DNA from: Clostridiales bacterium mt11 | GTDB taxonomy: Bacteria > Bacillota > Clostridia > Tissierellales > Tepidimicrobiaceae | Assembly: GCA_001282665.1 (NCBI GenBank) | Contig: LN874947.1 | Coordinates: 445,563-509,562 of the forward strand | Direction of reading: 5' to 3' | DNA length: 64,000 bases | Shown: positions 26,634 to 36,304 of the stretch, piece by piece | Numbering within the stretch: the first letter of the stretch is position 1 | Layout of the letters: each line of letters opens with the position of its first letter | Program-made: the position numbers and the translations under genes | The notes under the pieces: model-generated | Databases searched by the model: none | Seen by the model: the letters and a program-made list of their open reading frames with translations, nothing else | Told to the model about the DNA's origin: nothing

Positions 26634-27047
26634 TTATAACTTTTCAACACCGCTACTATTATTCATTGTATTGGTTCTAATTATTGCCTTTGTTGTTAAA
26701 TCTATCTTTGTTCCATTGCTAATTACCGCTATTACACTATAAACTCCATCTTCATCAACATCATATGATATATACTGTCCATAATAATTATCATATGTTT
26801 TCTTAATACTTTTATTTTCTAAATCAATTATATAAAGCTTTGCCGTCTCATCTTTATTAATATTTAAATCTAATTTATCTACATTTAATTCTGAATCCTT
26901 GGAAAGCCTAATACTGGTGCCATAATCCCGATATAGTAAATCATCATCAGCTACTATATTTTCATCACCTTTTTGGTTGTTTTTTATATCTCCATAACCA
27001 ACCAGAAAAACGATTATAAGAAGTGCTATTAAAAATTTTATTTTCAA
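26634..27047 (-). CDS. Exported protein with a mutated lipobox
   Basis: A 137-residue protein with an N-terminal signal (MKIKFLIALLIIVFLVGYGD). The place of the lipobox cysteine is a tyrosine: LVGYGD where LVGCGD is expected, and the next residues (acidic, Asn-rich) are typical of a mature lipoprotein start. Translation starts at TTG 27045-27047, nine bases after AGGAGGG. The mature domain (residues 40-137) is a compact beta-rich stretch of no recognised family. If the Cys was lost by a TGT to TAT change, the protein is now secreted or membrane-anchored by its uncleaved signal. Confidence 0.6.
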   Translation of the reverse strand: MKIKFLIALLIIVFLVGYGDIKNNQKGDENIVADDDLLYRDYGTSIRLSKDSELNVDKLDLNINKDETAKLYIIDLENKSIKKTYDNYYGQYISYDVDEDGVYSVIAVISNGTKIDLTTKAIIRTNTMNNSSGVEKL

Positions 27048-27125
27048 TTAACTATTCCCTCCTTATATAAGTTTTTTTATTTAGCTATGTTTTGATTTTA
27101 AGTAAAAATAGAGTTTGTCTTAACT

Positions 27126-27800
27126 TTACTTAATTCCATCTATCTCCAACATTAACCTATTAAAATAACTTTCCATAAATTCAAGTCTTTCTTTGCCGAT
27201 TTCTTTTGCTTTTTTTGTATACAATTTATCAGGAATTTTTTTAAATTTTACTTCATATTCAATGAAAGGTGTATGTTTTGATACGTCTTTTAGTCTCCCA
27301 TTTTCAACAGTATTAAATTCGAGATAGTTATTAAGTGGTTCATTAGCTATCAATCTTTGTCTAAATTGTCCTGCTAACATAAAAGTACGTGCAATTCCAC
27401 TTGCACCTATAGCATCAAGCTTATCTGAATCAAAAAGTATCTTTGCTTCTATCGTATTAGGCTCATTCCCAGTCCTAAATCTATGTGTTATAATACAGTG
27501 CTTTATCTTTTCGATTTTTTCATCCTTATATTGTAATCTTCTTAATATATCTTCTGCAATTTCACTACCTAAGATAGCATGATCAAGTTTTCCTGTCTTA
27601 TCCTTACTCTCTTCTACTCTTGCGATGTCATGTAACAATGCCGATGGAATCAGAACTTCTAAATCAACATCTTTCTCATACTTGGCAATTAACAAGCAAA
27701 GATTACAAACCCTAAACACATGGTCTAAATTATGAGCTGAACAAGCTAATTTCTCTTGAACAATTTCTATGATTTTCTTATGTTTTGTATCTATATTCAT
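27126..27800 (-). CDS. HD domain phosphohydrolase
   Basis: A 224-residue HD-family hydrolase: first His in CSAHNLDHVFRV near residue 22, HD pair in SALLHDIARVEESK near residue 54, HAILGSEIAEDILRR, and a distal Asp in LFDSDKLDAIGASGIART. This motif set matches the YedJ/YpgQ group of nucleotide-metabolising HD proteins. GAAGGGATGG precedes the start. It seems complete and monocistronic. Its substrate is not known; Asp in SDKLDA is a typical final metal ligand. Confidence 0.85.
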   Translation of the reverse strand: MNIDTKHKKIIEIVQEKLACSAHNLDHVFRVCNLCLLIAKYEKDVDLEVLIPSALLHDIARVEESKDKTGKLDHAILGSEIAEDILRRLQYKDEKIEKIKHCIITHRFRTGNEPNTIEAKILFDSDKLDAIGASGIARTFMLAGQFRQRLIANEPLNNYLEFNTVENGRLKDVSKHTPFIEYEVKFKKIPDKLYTKKAKEIGKERLEFMESYFNRLMLEIDGIK

Positions 27801-28061
27801 TAACGTATTACCATCCCTTCATAATTTATTAGTGATATTTATTATGTAAAATCCAACTAACTCGTCAGATTATTCTATTTCCGCCCTGCAATCACCTGAT
27901 TTATCCTATGTCACCTATATTATATTTTACAAGGGGCAAAAAACGGTTTTTTCACTAAGTTTTAACCAAAAATCACTCTTAAGCCATTATAAAAATCCAT
28001 AGAACCTTCTCCCTTCTGTACTACAAGCTGTATTATATACTTTTGACCTAAACCTAAGATA

Positions 28062-28679
28062 TTAAAATCCTAATTCTTCACTTACAATAAAAAGTTTCAT
28101 CCTATTCTTAACAAACTGACCTTCTATAATAACTAAATTAAAACAAACTCTTTCATTAATTCTACAATCTACACATCTCTTCAATTTTAAACATGGTGGA
28201 TTATATCCAGCCCTTTTTGCGTTCATGGGATCTGAAACATTTCTAGCCCTTTATATCGCGGCATCTAATGTATCACAAATTTTATTTTTCCCAACAACAA
28301 TTATTACGTTATCTGGTCCATATATCATTGCTGCTACCCTATTACCACTATGATCTATGTTAACAATATGTCCTTCTTTTGAAATTGCATTTGTCCCTGT
28401 TATATACCAATCAGATAATAATGATTTTTTCTTTATCTGCTTACTTTCTTCCTTGGTTTCACCCAATGTTTTATCAAATACAATGTTTCCTCTTTCTCTT
28501 AATATCTTTAATATATTCATATCCTTCATAGTTTTTGAATTTCCAATGCCAACTGAACAATCTGTAGGTATTAATTCATTTATTTTATCCTTAACATTGT
28601 CTAATGTTTCAAAAAAAGCAACTTCTATATTCCTAGACTTAAAGTTTTTTGTTATTTCTAATTTCATGTTTTCGTCCAT
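28062..28679 (-). pseudogene. LUD-domain (LutC/YkgG-like) protein gene, broken by one in-frame TAA
   Basis: The frame from ATG 28679 encodes MDENMKLEITKNFKSRNIEV, then VGIGNSKTMKDMN and NIDHSGNRVAAMIYGPDNVI, as in LUD (DUF162) proteins linked to lactate oxidation. It stops at TAA 28251-28253, but the same frame continues for 62 more codons: RARNVSDPMNAKRAGYNPPC, a conserved Cys-containing tail (RCVDCRIN), and a natural stop at 28062. The stop falls where relatives usually have a charged residue after DAAI, so one GAA or AAA to TAA change would explain it. No lutA or lutB gene is near. Probably recently inactivated. Confidence 0.85.
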
Positions 28680-28710
28680 TCTTTTCCCTTATATTCTATA
28701 AATATTCTCC

Positions 28711-29514
28711 CTAATGCTGACAAAGCTCAATAACATAGTTCATATATTTTATCATATCCTTACGTCTGTTTGCTCTCGACGAGTAAAATTTTTGTCCGTT
28801 TCCCAATCTAATAGCCTGTGCCTCATTCAAAATCTTTTGATATTCGTGTGGTGATCTATTTATCATATATTCCACAGCTCCACTTTTAGAGGTGATGTCT
28901 TTTTCCTGCAATGTATAATACATACGTGAAAGACCACATACACACCATTCAATAGACCAGTCTGTAAAAGAAAGGATACCTTTTATCGAGAATATTTTTG
29001 TAGCAGAGGTAACCCATGCTGTCCAATATGTATTTACATTCTCATAAACGTATGAGCATAGCTCTTCTTTAGTCGTTTTTAGATTTAATTCTTCAACGGG
29101 CTTGCCCCATATGGCTACGCCATACTTTTTAAGGGTATACCAAGTAACCGGATTAAAATTAAAATATGATATGTTATGTTTTTTATCATGATAAGCTAAA
29201 ATCGGTTCAGCCTCTTCTTTGGATTTTCCTAATATTGAAATGGGAATATACTGTATTTCAAGCTTTACATTTGAGTATTTGGATTCCAATAATTTAATTT
29301 GTTTTTTCAACAAATCAACATTCTCTTTTGATATAGAATTATTAACAACCACAATAAAATCAATATCGGATTTTCCATAATACCAATCTCCTAAAACCGC
29401 TGAACCAATCAAATAAACACCAATTAAATTTGACTTTAATACCTTATGTATCATATCTGTTACTTGTTCAGAAATATGCTTTAGTTTTTGAGAATCATTG
29501 TTCCCAAGCTCCAT
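28711..29514 (-). CDS. Aminoglycoside nucleotidyltransferase-like protein
   Basis: About 267 residues: nucleotidyltransferase domain with the catalytic pattern GSAVLGDWYYGKSDIDFIVV near residue 40, followed by an all-helical C-terminal domain (DUF4111 type) as in ANT(9) and AadA enzymes. The second acidic residue pair is KLEIQYIPIS, where a third catalytic acid (Glu) is present. I start at ATG 29512-29514, eight bases after AGGAGG; a GTG nine bases upstream is also open. May adenylate spectinomycin-type drugs, but divergence is large enough that the activity is uncertain. Confidence 0.75.
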   Translation of the reverse strand: MELGNNDSQKLKHISEQVTDMIHKVLKSNLIGVYLIGSAVLGDWYYGKSDIDFIVVVNNSISKENVDLLKKQIKLLESKYSNVKLEIQYIPISILGKSKEEAEPILAYHDKKHNISYFNFNPVTWYTLKKYGVAIWGKPVEELNLKTTKEELCSYVYENVNTYWTAWVTSATKIFSIKGILSFTDWSIEWCVCGLSRMYYTLQEKDITSKSGAVEYMINRSPHEYQKILNEAQAIRLGNGQKFYSSRANRRKDMIKYMNYVIELCQH

Positions 29515-29672
29515 ATAAATCACCTCCTGCCATTGTCATATGGATTTATCTCTTTAATTCTTATTCCATATTAACATTACAAATTCCTGTTTATTGACAA
29601 GATTATATAATTAATCATTCATTTATAATTTCCAACAACTACAACACAATACATAAATTATAAATATCAATA

Positions 29673-30203
29673 CTATTCAATATTTAGATAATAATCCTTA
29701 CTTGAAAAATGTTTTTTACCACTCAAGCTCGTATATGAACTATCAGCATAATATTCAAATCCAAGTTTAATCATAACCTTTTTTGAGCCTATATTATCTA
29801 CTGCATGTCTACAAAAAAACTTCTTCTCCCCTAAGGTATTTATAGCAAAATCTAATATAACCTTTCCAGCTTCTGTTGTCAGACCTTGTCCCCAATATTT
29901 TTTCATAATATTATATCCAAGTTCATAGCAGCCAAGTTCCTTTTTAAAGTCTATACCACCTGAGCCAAATAATTCTCCAGTTTCTTTTAATACAAATCCC
30001 CAAGCATAATGATGTTCTCTATCAATATTTTCCACTTCCATTTCCAACCATTCACTAGTATCATCAACAGATTTATGTACGTCCCATACCATAAACTTTG
30101 CTACTTCAGAATCAGATGTCCAGCTCTTAAAAATATGATCAGCATCATTAAGTGAAAGAGGTCGAAGTATCATTATTTTACTTTCTAATACAGGTGTAAT
30201 CAT
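29673..30203 (-). CDS. GNAT acetyltransferase (RimJ/RimL type)
   Basis: A 176-residue N-acetyltransferase. Start ITPVLESKIMILRPLSLNDADHIF (beta1/alpha1), acetyl-CoA segment YELGYNIMKKYWGQGLTTEA near residue 95, then FCRHAVDNIGSKKVMIKLGF. The pattern is that of RimJ/RimL and of many Firmicutes proteins that acetylate ribosomal proteins or antibiotics. AAAGGGGGAAG precedes the start. Complete; substrate unknown. It lies close to two aminoglycoside-modifying genes, but sequence gives no reason to call it an aminoglycoside acetyltransferase. Confidence 0.82.
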   Translation of the reverse strand: MITPVLESKIMILRPLSLNDADHIFKSWTSDSEVAKFMVWDVHKSVDDTSEWLEMEVENIDREHHYAWGFVLKETGELFGSGGIDFKKELGCYELGYNIMKKYWGQGLTTEAGKVILDFAINTLGEKKFFCRHAVDNIGSKKVMIKLGFEYYADSSYTSLSGKKHFSSKDYYLNIE

Positions 30204-30379
30204 TTGAACTTCCCCCTTTATTATAAAAATATCTTTTACTTGACTTGTATAATTCTATTTATATACAAAACATAGGGCTCTTCATAAACATGAACCCTCT
30301 TAAATCCCCTATATCTATAACCCAATGGAACAGTTGAAACTATCCCATTGAGTTTAACCTTTTCCTATTAAGAGACCTC

Positions 30380-31162
30380 CTATTTGCAAAATTCAACTTC
30401 TGCTACAACACCATAATGATCACTTGCAGAAAGATTATTCTTAGCTGAAATATCTGTTCCAAAAATCTCTACTGATAATAACGAAGTATCAAACCAATTA
30501 TCCATTATATAAATTCTATCCATCACGCTAGGTTTATATATTGTATTTTTACCCTTCCAACGAGGATTGTTTATAACATCAAGAGTAGCCCTCAATGGCA
30601 TATTATTTAATTTAGCGAATACATTGGCTAGTTCATTCCAATATGGATTAGATTCATAACCATTCAATGTCTGCTCTCCTAATAAAAATCTGTCTACACT
30701 AGAATGAACATCATTATTAAAATCACCAAGTAGAATTGAAAAATCTACCCTTGTGCTTTGCTCGTGCAGATACCTGTCTATGGCAATAACTTGAGTTTCC
30801 TGTTCTTTAATAGAATCCCACGGTAAATGGACATTTGTAAACGAAAAACGAATTCCATCTGATTCAAAACAAACAGCTAACGCCCTGCTATTAAAATATT
30901 TTTCACTCTCATGTAAAAAGAAATGTTCATCAATAGGATACTTGCTTAATACTGCTAGTCCTTCCTCTTCATCTCGGTATTTTCCATAAATACAATACCT
31001 ATATCCTGATATCTTAATCAAATAATTTTTATAAAAGAATGGTGTTACTTCTTGTAATCCTATAATATCAGCATCAACAGAATTAATTTCCTGAATAATC
31101 TGTTCAAATCGATTTCCAATACCCTTGTCTTCATTCCATACATTATAAGTTGCTATTTTCAT
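30380..31162 (-). CDS. Endonuclease/exonuclease/phosphatase family protein
   Basis: A 260-residue EEP-fold phosphoesterase. Visible motifs: MKIATYNVWNEDKG (Asn metal ligand), DIIGLQEVTPF (Glu), LLGDFNNDVHSS (catalytic Asp-Asn) and SDHYGVVAEVEF (Asp-His). All catalytic residues are present. Members cleave nucleic acids, phosphoinositides or other phosphodiesters; no signal peptide is present, so it acts in the cytosol. An imperfect hairpin (30310-30348) follows the gene. Confidence 0.82.
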   Translation of the reverse strand: MKIATYNVWNEDKGIGNRFEQIIQEINSVDADIIGLQEVTPFFYKNYLIKISGYRYCIYGKYRDEEEGLAVLSKYPIDEHFFLHESEKYFNSRALAVCFESDGIRFSFTNVHLPWDSIKEQETQVIAIDRYLHEQSTRVDFSILLGDFNNDVHSSVDRFLLGEQTLNGYESNPYWNELANVFAKLNNMPLRATLDVINNPRWKGKNTIYKPSVMDRIYIMDNWFDTSLLSVEIFGTDISAKNNLSASDHYGVVAEVEFCK

Positions 31163-31699
31163 AGTTATACCTACCTACAGATAGCATTATTTATGAGTAT
31201 GTTTTTATTAAACCCTCACCATTTAACACAGTTTGAAGTGAAGAATTCTTTTTATAAAAAAGTTTGCTATTACTTTTTAACCTAATTAAGTTAAAAAACC
31301 TTATCTTTTTAGGTATGTCCAAGTATGCCCTATACCATAAGGATTTCTACTCTCGATTTATATTTACGTTATTTTTATTGGATCTACATATTCTAGGTTT
31401 ATGATTCAAAAAATAATTCTATTGAATCTGTATCTTACCGCTTATTTTATCATCTTTTCTGTATTTAAGACACTTATAGTTACTTTCTTCACCATTAAGA
31501 TTTTAAAATCATGCTACAGGACTATTTTCATATAATTTCTTTCTCTTATATTTTGGGCATAAAATTACTCTTGAATAATTTAAACTTAAATTATAATAAT
31601 GATAACCAGTTTAGTAAAAGAAAATTATTACTATGCGTTCCTTTTCTCCATACAAAAACTTAATTTACCAATTTAAAGCCAAACATTAGTTATAAATAT
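31163..31699. other. Intergenic stretch, no feature recognised
   Basis: About 540 bases, very AT-rich. I see no open frame of note, no REP core and no convincing terminator on either strand. Confidence 0.5.
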
Positions 31700-32467
31700 T
31701 TATAACTCAAGACTTGCTTCAACTGCAAACCAAAATAATGCTTCTCTAATGAATCTCCTATCAACTTCGCTACGTGAATTCCATTCCTCACAACTAATAT
31801 CATCACCACTATAAATCATTTGACCAAAAGTAACATTTCTATATTCTGCAACTGCACAAAAAGCAGAGCATTCCATATCTACTGCTAAACACCCTTCTTC
31901 TTTTCTTAATTTCATCTTATCCTTCGTTTCCCTATAAAATGAATCTGTACTCCAAGTTTTCACCAACATATAGCTACAGTTATGCACTTTTAAAACCTTC
32001 TCTATTGCTTTTACTGCCTCATCATTTACAGAAATTTCTCTACTTGGCCTAACATAATGATAAGATGTCCCCTCATCCCTTATTGCAGAAGTAGGCACAA
32101 GAATATGACCTGCCACAATATCCTTATCTAGCACACCTCCACTACCACAACAAATAAATTTTTTACCTCCTAAAGCAATAACTTCTTCCATAAGACCTAC
32201 TCCAAGTGAAGCACCTAGTCCTGGATGAAAAACAGCAACCTTATCATTTTTATACTCTAACTCATAGACTGGATGTTTACCAATTTGAGTGTAAAGTGTT
32301 CTAATCTCCTTAAGCTTTCCTTCTCTAACAAGTTTTTCAATCACTTCACTATAAAAACACATTATAACTTGTTCAGGTATATCTATTTTCTTAATCAATT
32401 TAGAAGGTTCAATAATATTTTCTGATACCCCATCAAACTCCAGTATTGGAAATTCCCTACTTATCAT
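31700..32467 (-). CDS. Nucleoside phosphorylase (uridine phosphorylase-like)
   Basis: A 255-residue PNP/UDP phosphorylase family protein. FHPGLGASLGVGLMEEVIALG and ICCGSGGVLDKDIVAGHILVP are the phosphate and ribose regions; LAVDMECSAFCAVAEYRNV carries the MEC(S) motif contacting the sugar; IYSGDDISCEEW is near the base-specificity loop. I start at ATG 32465-32467 after AAGGGGG; the frame is open 111 bases further upstream without another site. It would split a nucleoside to base and sugar-1-phosphate; the base preference is not clear. Confidence 0.82.
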   Translation of the reverse strand: MISREFPILEFDGVSENIIEPSKLIKKIDIPEQVIMCFYSEVIEKLVREGKLKEIRTLYTQIGKHPVYELEYKNDKVAVFHPGLGASLGVGLMEEVIALGGKKFICCGSGGVLDKDIVAGHILVPTSAIRDEGTSYHYVRPSREISVNDEAVKAIEKVLKVHNCSYMLVKTWSTDSFYRETKDKMKLRKEEGCLAVDMECSAFCAVAEYRNVTFGQMIYSGDDISCEEWNSRSEVDRRFIREALFWFAVEASLEL

Positions 32468-33392
32468 GAATTTAACCCCCTTAACGTTTATAAAAAATGA
32501 TTTAAAATCTTGCTCCAATATTACAATTTTACTTAACTTGTTTGTTTTACAACCCCCATTTGTTATATTTCCCGACACAATATTCTTAAATGCTTTACTA
32601 TAATATTTCTATCTACTATTCATACTTAAACTAATTATTCAATAAATTAAATATGAGCTTCCATATCATTAAAATATTTATTCAGAACTATTAGAAAATT
32701 AGTTTTATCTCATTATATATCATTTGTGTAATTAATTCACTATGTTTCTTAAATTACTTATAAAAAGAAAACAGTTAGCACTAAACTCCATCTTTAGATT
32801 TCTATTTTTCTATATATTTTCTCCTATTTTCTGCTAAGGCATTAAAGCTATTGACAAATGTTTTATGTAAAACCATTTCATCTATAATTTTTGAGTGACT
32901 TTTATTCACAATAAATTAAAGGAATGGCTTTAATAATGTAAAAATCACATCAACAGAGCTGTCCCTTGTTTTTCTAATTTACGTATTGGAAACTTATATT
33001 ATCAGATATACTACTTATATCTCACTGTTTTCAAAATTATAAAGCCATTTTCCTTTATCTTTTAGTACAAGGAAGTACGCATGATTGTATTACTCCTACA
33101 AATAAAAGTCTTCTGTAAGTGTTAGAATACAATACTCCATTGTGTTTTTCATTAGGACTATTTGAATAGTTGCAATGATAAGTGATGGAGTTTACCAATA
33201 TACAAGTAGATTCTTTAGAAAAAAATTAGACAATGTAGATATGAGACAAAAGCCGTTGTTTATTATATAGATTTCTATAATAATCACAGATTATACAACA
33301 AAATAGAATAAATTACGCCAACCGTAATCTGACGATTGGCGTAGAAGGACTTTTGTTTTTTCAACTGTCTTCTTAACAGGAGCATATTTATA
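32468..33392. other. Long intergenic stretch ending in a terminator
   Basis: About 900 bases without a gene I can support. A weak REP-like stretch (ACAGAGCTGTCCCTTGTT) is at about 32953-32970. The hairpin TACGCCAA / TTGGCGTA (33314-33343) lies near the chemoreceptor stop. Confidence 0.45.
33314..33343 (-). terminator. Terminator of the chemoreceptor gene
   Basis: TACGCCAA pairs with TTGGCGTA, extended by CGT/ACG inside after one mismatch; the minus-strand sequence after it is T-rich (ATTTATTCTATTTTG). It lies 50 bases past the stop of the chemoreceptor gene. Confidence 0.6.
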
Positions 33393-35480
33393 TTAGATTT
33401 TAAAACTGTTAACTGCATGTTTTAGATTTTCAGATAAACTGCTTAAATCTATTGATAGACCAGATACTTCCTTTGTCATACTAGTTTGTTCTTCAGCAGA
33501 AGCTGTTACTTCTTGAGTAATAGCAGAAGTTTCCTCCACTCCTTCTACTATTTTATTTATAGAAGTTATCATTTCATCTTTGACTTCATTTAATTTTATA
33601 GATTCATCTAAAACAGAAGTTATATTATCTGACAATATATTTACTGAATCAATATTATTCTTAAATACATCTTCTGAATTCTTAAATGCCATTTCTAACT
33701 CTTTCATTACATTTTTCACTTCTTCCATCATCAATACTGAGTTTTTAGAATTATATTTAATTTCTTTAATAAAATTATTTATATCACTTGTGGCAACTTC
33801 AGTTTCATTTGAAAGCTTTCGTATTTCATCTGCTACTATTGCAAAACTCTTGCCTGCTTCCCCAGCTCTTGCCGCTTCTATAGAAGCATTAAGTGCTAAC
33901 AAGTTAGTCTGGGAAGATATTGTCTGTATAGAATTTGTAAAATTCTGAGCATTATTGGCATTAATAACTATTTTTTCTATAACATTTTCAAATTCTATTA
34001 ATTTATTAATGCTTTCATTTTTCTTTCTCTTTAAGTCATCCATTTCATCTAAAGCATTCAAGCTATTAGTTTTAGTTTCTACAGATATATTATTTACTTC
34101 ATTAATTTTACCGGATATATTGTTTATACTAGCGTCTATACACTCTAAATTATTTCTAATATTAGATGCTCTATCTGCTTGATTTACCGTTCTTGTAGCT
34201 AGATTTTCCATAGCAGTTGCTACTTCTTCTGTTGTCTTAGAAGAAATTAATGATAATTTCTCTAGATTTAAAGATCTATCTTCTAATTTTCTGGTCAAAT
34301 CTTTTATTCCTCCAATAATATAACACATATCATCTTTTAATTTTTTAGTTGACTCAACCAATAAAGAGGTTTCATCTCTTCCCTTTAAAATACTTTCGTC
34401 TATCTCTAATTTCAAATTTCCTGAAGCCATTTCATTTAAAGCTTCCGATGTTTTAATTATTGGATGTGTTATTCTATAGGAAATAATAATTACAGCTATA
34501 AATGCAACTGCTAATGATATCAATGATAAACTTAGCACAATTGCATTTATAGTATCTATTAGTCCATATAAAGATTTTTCTTTAATAAAACTCACTAGAG
34601 TTCTATCTAACCCCTGTATTTTCCTACTTTGAATTACATATTCGTCCTTGCCTATTTTAGCGTTAAAATCTACATTATCTTGTTCTAATACAGTTTGTAA
34701 TTTCTCTATACCTAAATCAGATATGGATTTTGAAGTATATTCATTGTTTGAATCAACTAATATTGTACCACTTTTATCTAATAATATATATCTATCATCT
34801 TTATAACTCTTCATATTAGATAAAATTTCTGCTATCTTATTATCGTAAACATTTATACCAATAACCCCTACTATTTCCCCATTTGCATCTTTAATCGCCA
34901 TAGTATTATTTACAACAAAATTATTTGAAGAATCAATATATGGGTCACTTACATTAACTTTATCCGGATTTGCAACTGGACCTGTGTACCACTCTCTAAC
35001 CCTCGGATCATAGTTTGTTCTCTTCATAGGGGCTTCCGGCCATTGTACATAACCTCCATATTTAGTTGCTAAGTACACATACTGAGTTCCATTATTGAGA
35101 TCCGCATAAGATTTAAAAATTTCATATAACTCTTGCTCTATTCCTCCATTTTTTGAAGGTGTCATATTTACTTCTTCTGAACTATTTATATAAGAGGTTA
35201 TACTTTCATCCACATTTTTAACCGTGTCATTATTAGCTAAGAACTTTATGTCATTCTCAAGATCTTGTTGAAAATCTAATAGATTTAACTGTATTATGCC
35301 AACTTGTTTATTTAATCTGCTTATACTCTCTTCTTTTATTATACTTTTTATAGCTCGATTCAAACCTAAATTCATGGCTACAGTCATTGAAATTACAATT
35401 AATGATACACTAATAACCAACTTTGCCTGAATACCTTTTTTAATTTTAAGATGTTTTAAATTCAACTTCAATTTTTTCAT
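33393..35480 (-). CDS. Methyl-accepting chemotaxis protein with Cache sensor
   Basis: A 695-residue chemoreceptor. First membrane segment near residues 20-42, extracellular double-Cache type sensor to about 305 (WPEAPMKRTNYDPRVREWY and VIGVIGINVYDNKI are typical), second membrane segment 312-336, HAMP 337-390, then a long coiled-coil signalling domain whose hairpin tip is near LLALNASIEAARAGEAGKSF and IVADEIRKLSNET. The C-terminus lacks the CheR-binding pentapeptide. Sensors with this Cache type bind amino acids or small acids. No che genes are in the window. GGGGG precedes the ATG. Confidence 0.9.
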   Translation of the reverse strand: MKKLKLNLKHLKIKKGIQAKLVISVSLIVISMTVAMNLGLNRAIKSIIKEESISRLNKQVGIIQLNLLDFQQDLENDIKFLANNDTVKNVDESITSYINSSEEVNMTPSKNGGIEQELYEIFKSYADLNNGTQYVYLATKYGGYVQWPEAPMKRTNYDPRVREWYTGPVANPDKVNVSDPYIDSSNNFVVNNTMAIKDANGEIVGVIGINVYDNKIAEILSNMKSYKDDRYILLDKSGTILVDSNNEYTSKSISDLGIEKLQTVLEQDNVDFNAKIGKDEYVIQSRKIQGLDRTLVSFIKEKSLYGLIDTINAIVLSLSLISLAVAFIAVIIISYRITHPIIKTSEALNEMASGNLKLEIDESILKGRDETSLLVESTKKLKDDMCYIIGGIKDLTRKLEDRSLNLEKLSLISSKTTEEVATAMENLATRTVNQADRASNIRNNLECIDASINNISGKINEVNNISVETKTNSLNALDEMDDLKRKKNESINKLIEFENVIEKIVINANNAQNFTNSIQTISSQTNLLALNASIEAARAGEAGKSFAIVADEIRKLSNETEVATSDINNFIKEIKYNSKNSVLMMEEVKNVMKELEMAFKNSEDVFKNNIDSVNILSDNITSVLDESIKLNEVKDEMITSINKIVEGVEETSAITQEVTASAEEQTSMTKEVSGLSIDLSSLSENLKHAVNSFKI

Positions 35481-36159
35481 ATATTTCCCCCATTTACTGT
35501 AATTTTAATGTTGTAAATTATAATTTTCTGATATAGATTAAATGACTTTAATCTGATTTAATTTATTGATATTTTTTTAACAATCATTTTTTCAATTGAT
35601 ATAATTACCTATAAATAATTATATCTAGTCTCTATATTTTATTATCATCAGATTAAGTTTAAACTCGTTACATAATATATTACATAACTTCATATTTGAT
35701 TATATAATATATATCGTCCATTTTTAATTATACTTCATCTTTATTGTCTAATATTGTCGAAAATTTATTTATTTAAGATTAAATTTAACACAATAGAACC
35801 GTCCCTCTGTATATATTAGTCTTTATTGTGGCAACGGTAGAATAATTTACTTTAAACTATTAAATGATGCCTTTGAGGAAAAAGTTAAGTACCAGATGCT
35901 GTGAAAACTTGAGATGACTTAATCAGAAATAATAAAGTCCATTTAAAACGGATAGGGTATACTTTGTCTTATTTTTAATCCTAGTATCTATTCATATTAT
36001 AGTAATTATTAATTTATTAAGTAAAATTATTCTTATAATTTAATGGTTCTTATAATAATCACCATAAGTACATTTACATTAGTTTATGGAATTTTCTATT
36101 ATATAATAATAAAAAACTTTTAATATAATATATGAAAGCTAATAATCTTATTAACGAAA
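35481..36159. other. Intergenic stretch with one REP-like repeat
   Basis: No gene seen. A partial REP motif, AACACAATAGAACCGTCCCT followed by CTGTAT, is at 35787-35812. The rest is AT-rich without recognisable structure. Confidence 0.45.
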
Positions 36160-36207
36160 CAAAAGCTATATCTTACCCCCATTTTGAGTAATAAAATATA
36201 GCTTTTG
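36160..36207. other. Perfect inverted repeat, possible terminator
   Basis: CAAAAGCTATAT pairs exactly with ATATAGCTTTTG (12-base arms, 24-base loop). It lies about 100 bases beyond the stop of the exported-protein gene (36305) and could end that operon, though the loop is large and no T-run follows. Confidence 0.4.
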
Positions 36208-36304
36208 AGTCTTATAAAGTATCAATATCTTTTATTAAAACCATAAAAGGTACTATAAAATAGTGATTAATATATAACCCAATAACCCTTAAAAACTTTT
36301 CTTA

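Noticed and set aside
30310..30348. Terminator for the EEP gene (CCCAATGG / CCATTG).
   Set aside because: Arms are imperfect and no T-run follows on the minus strand; kept only as an unexplained inverted repeat.
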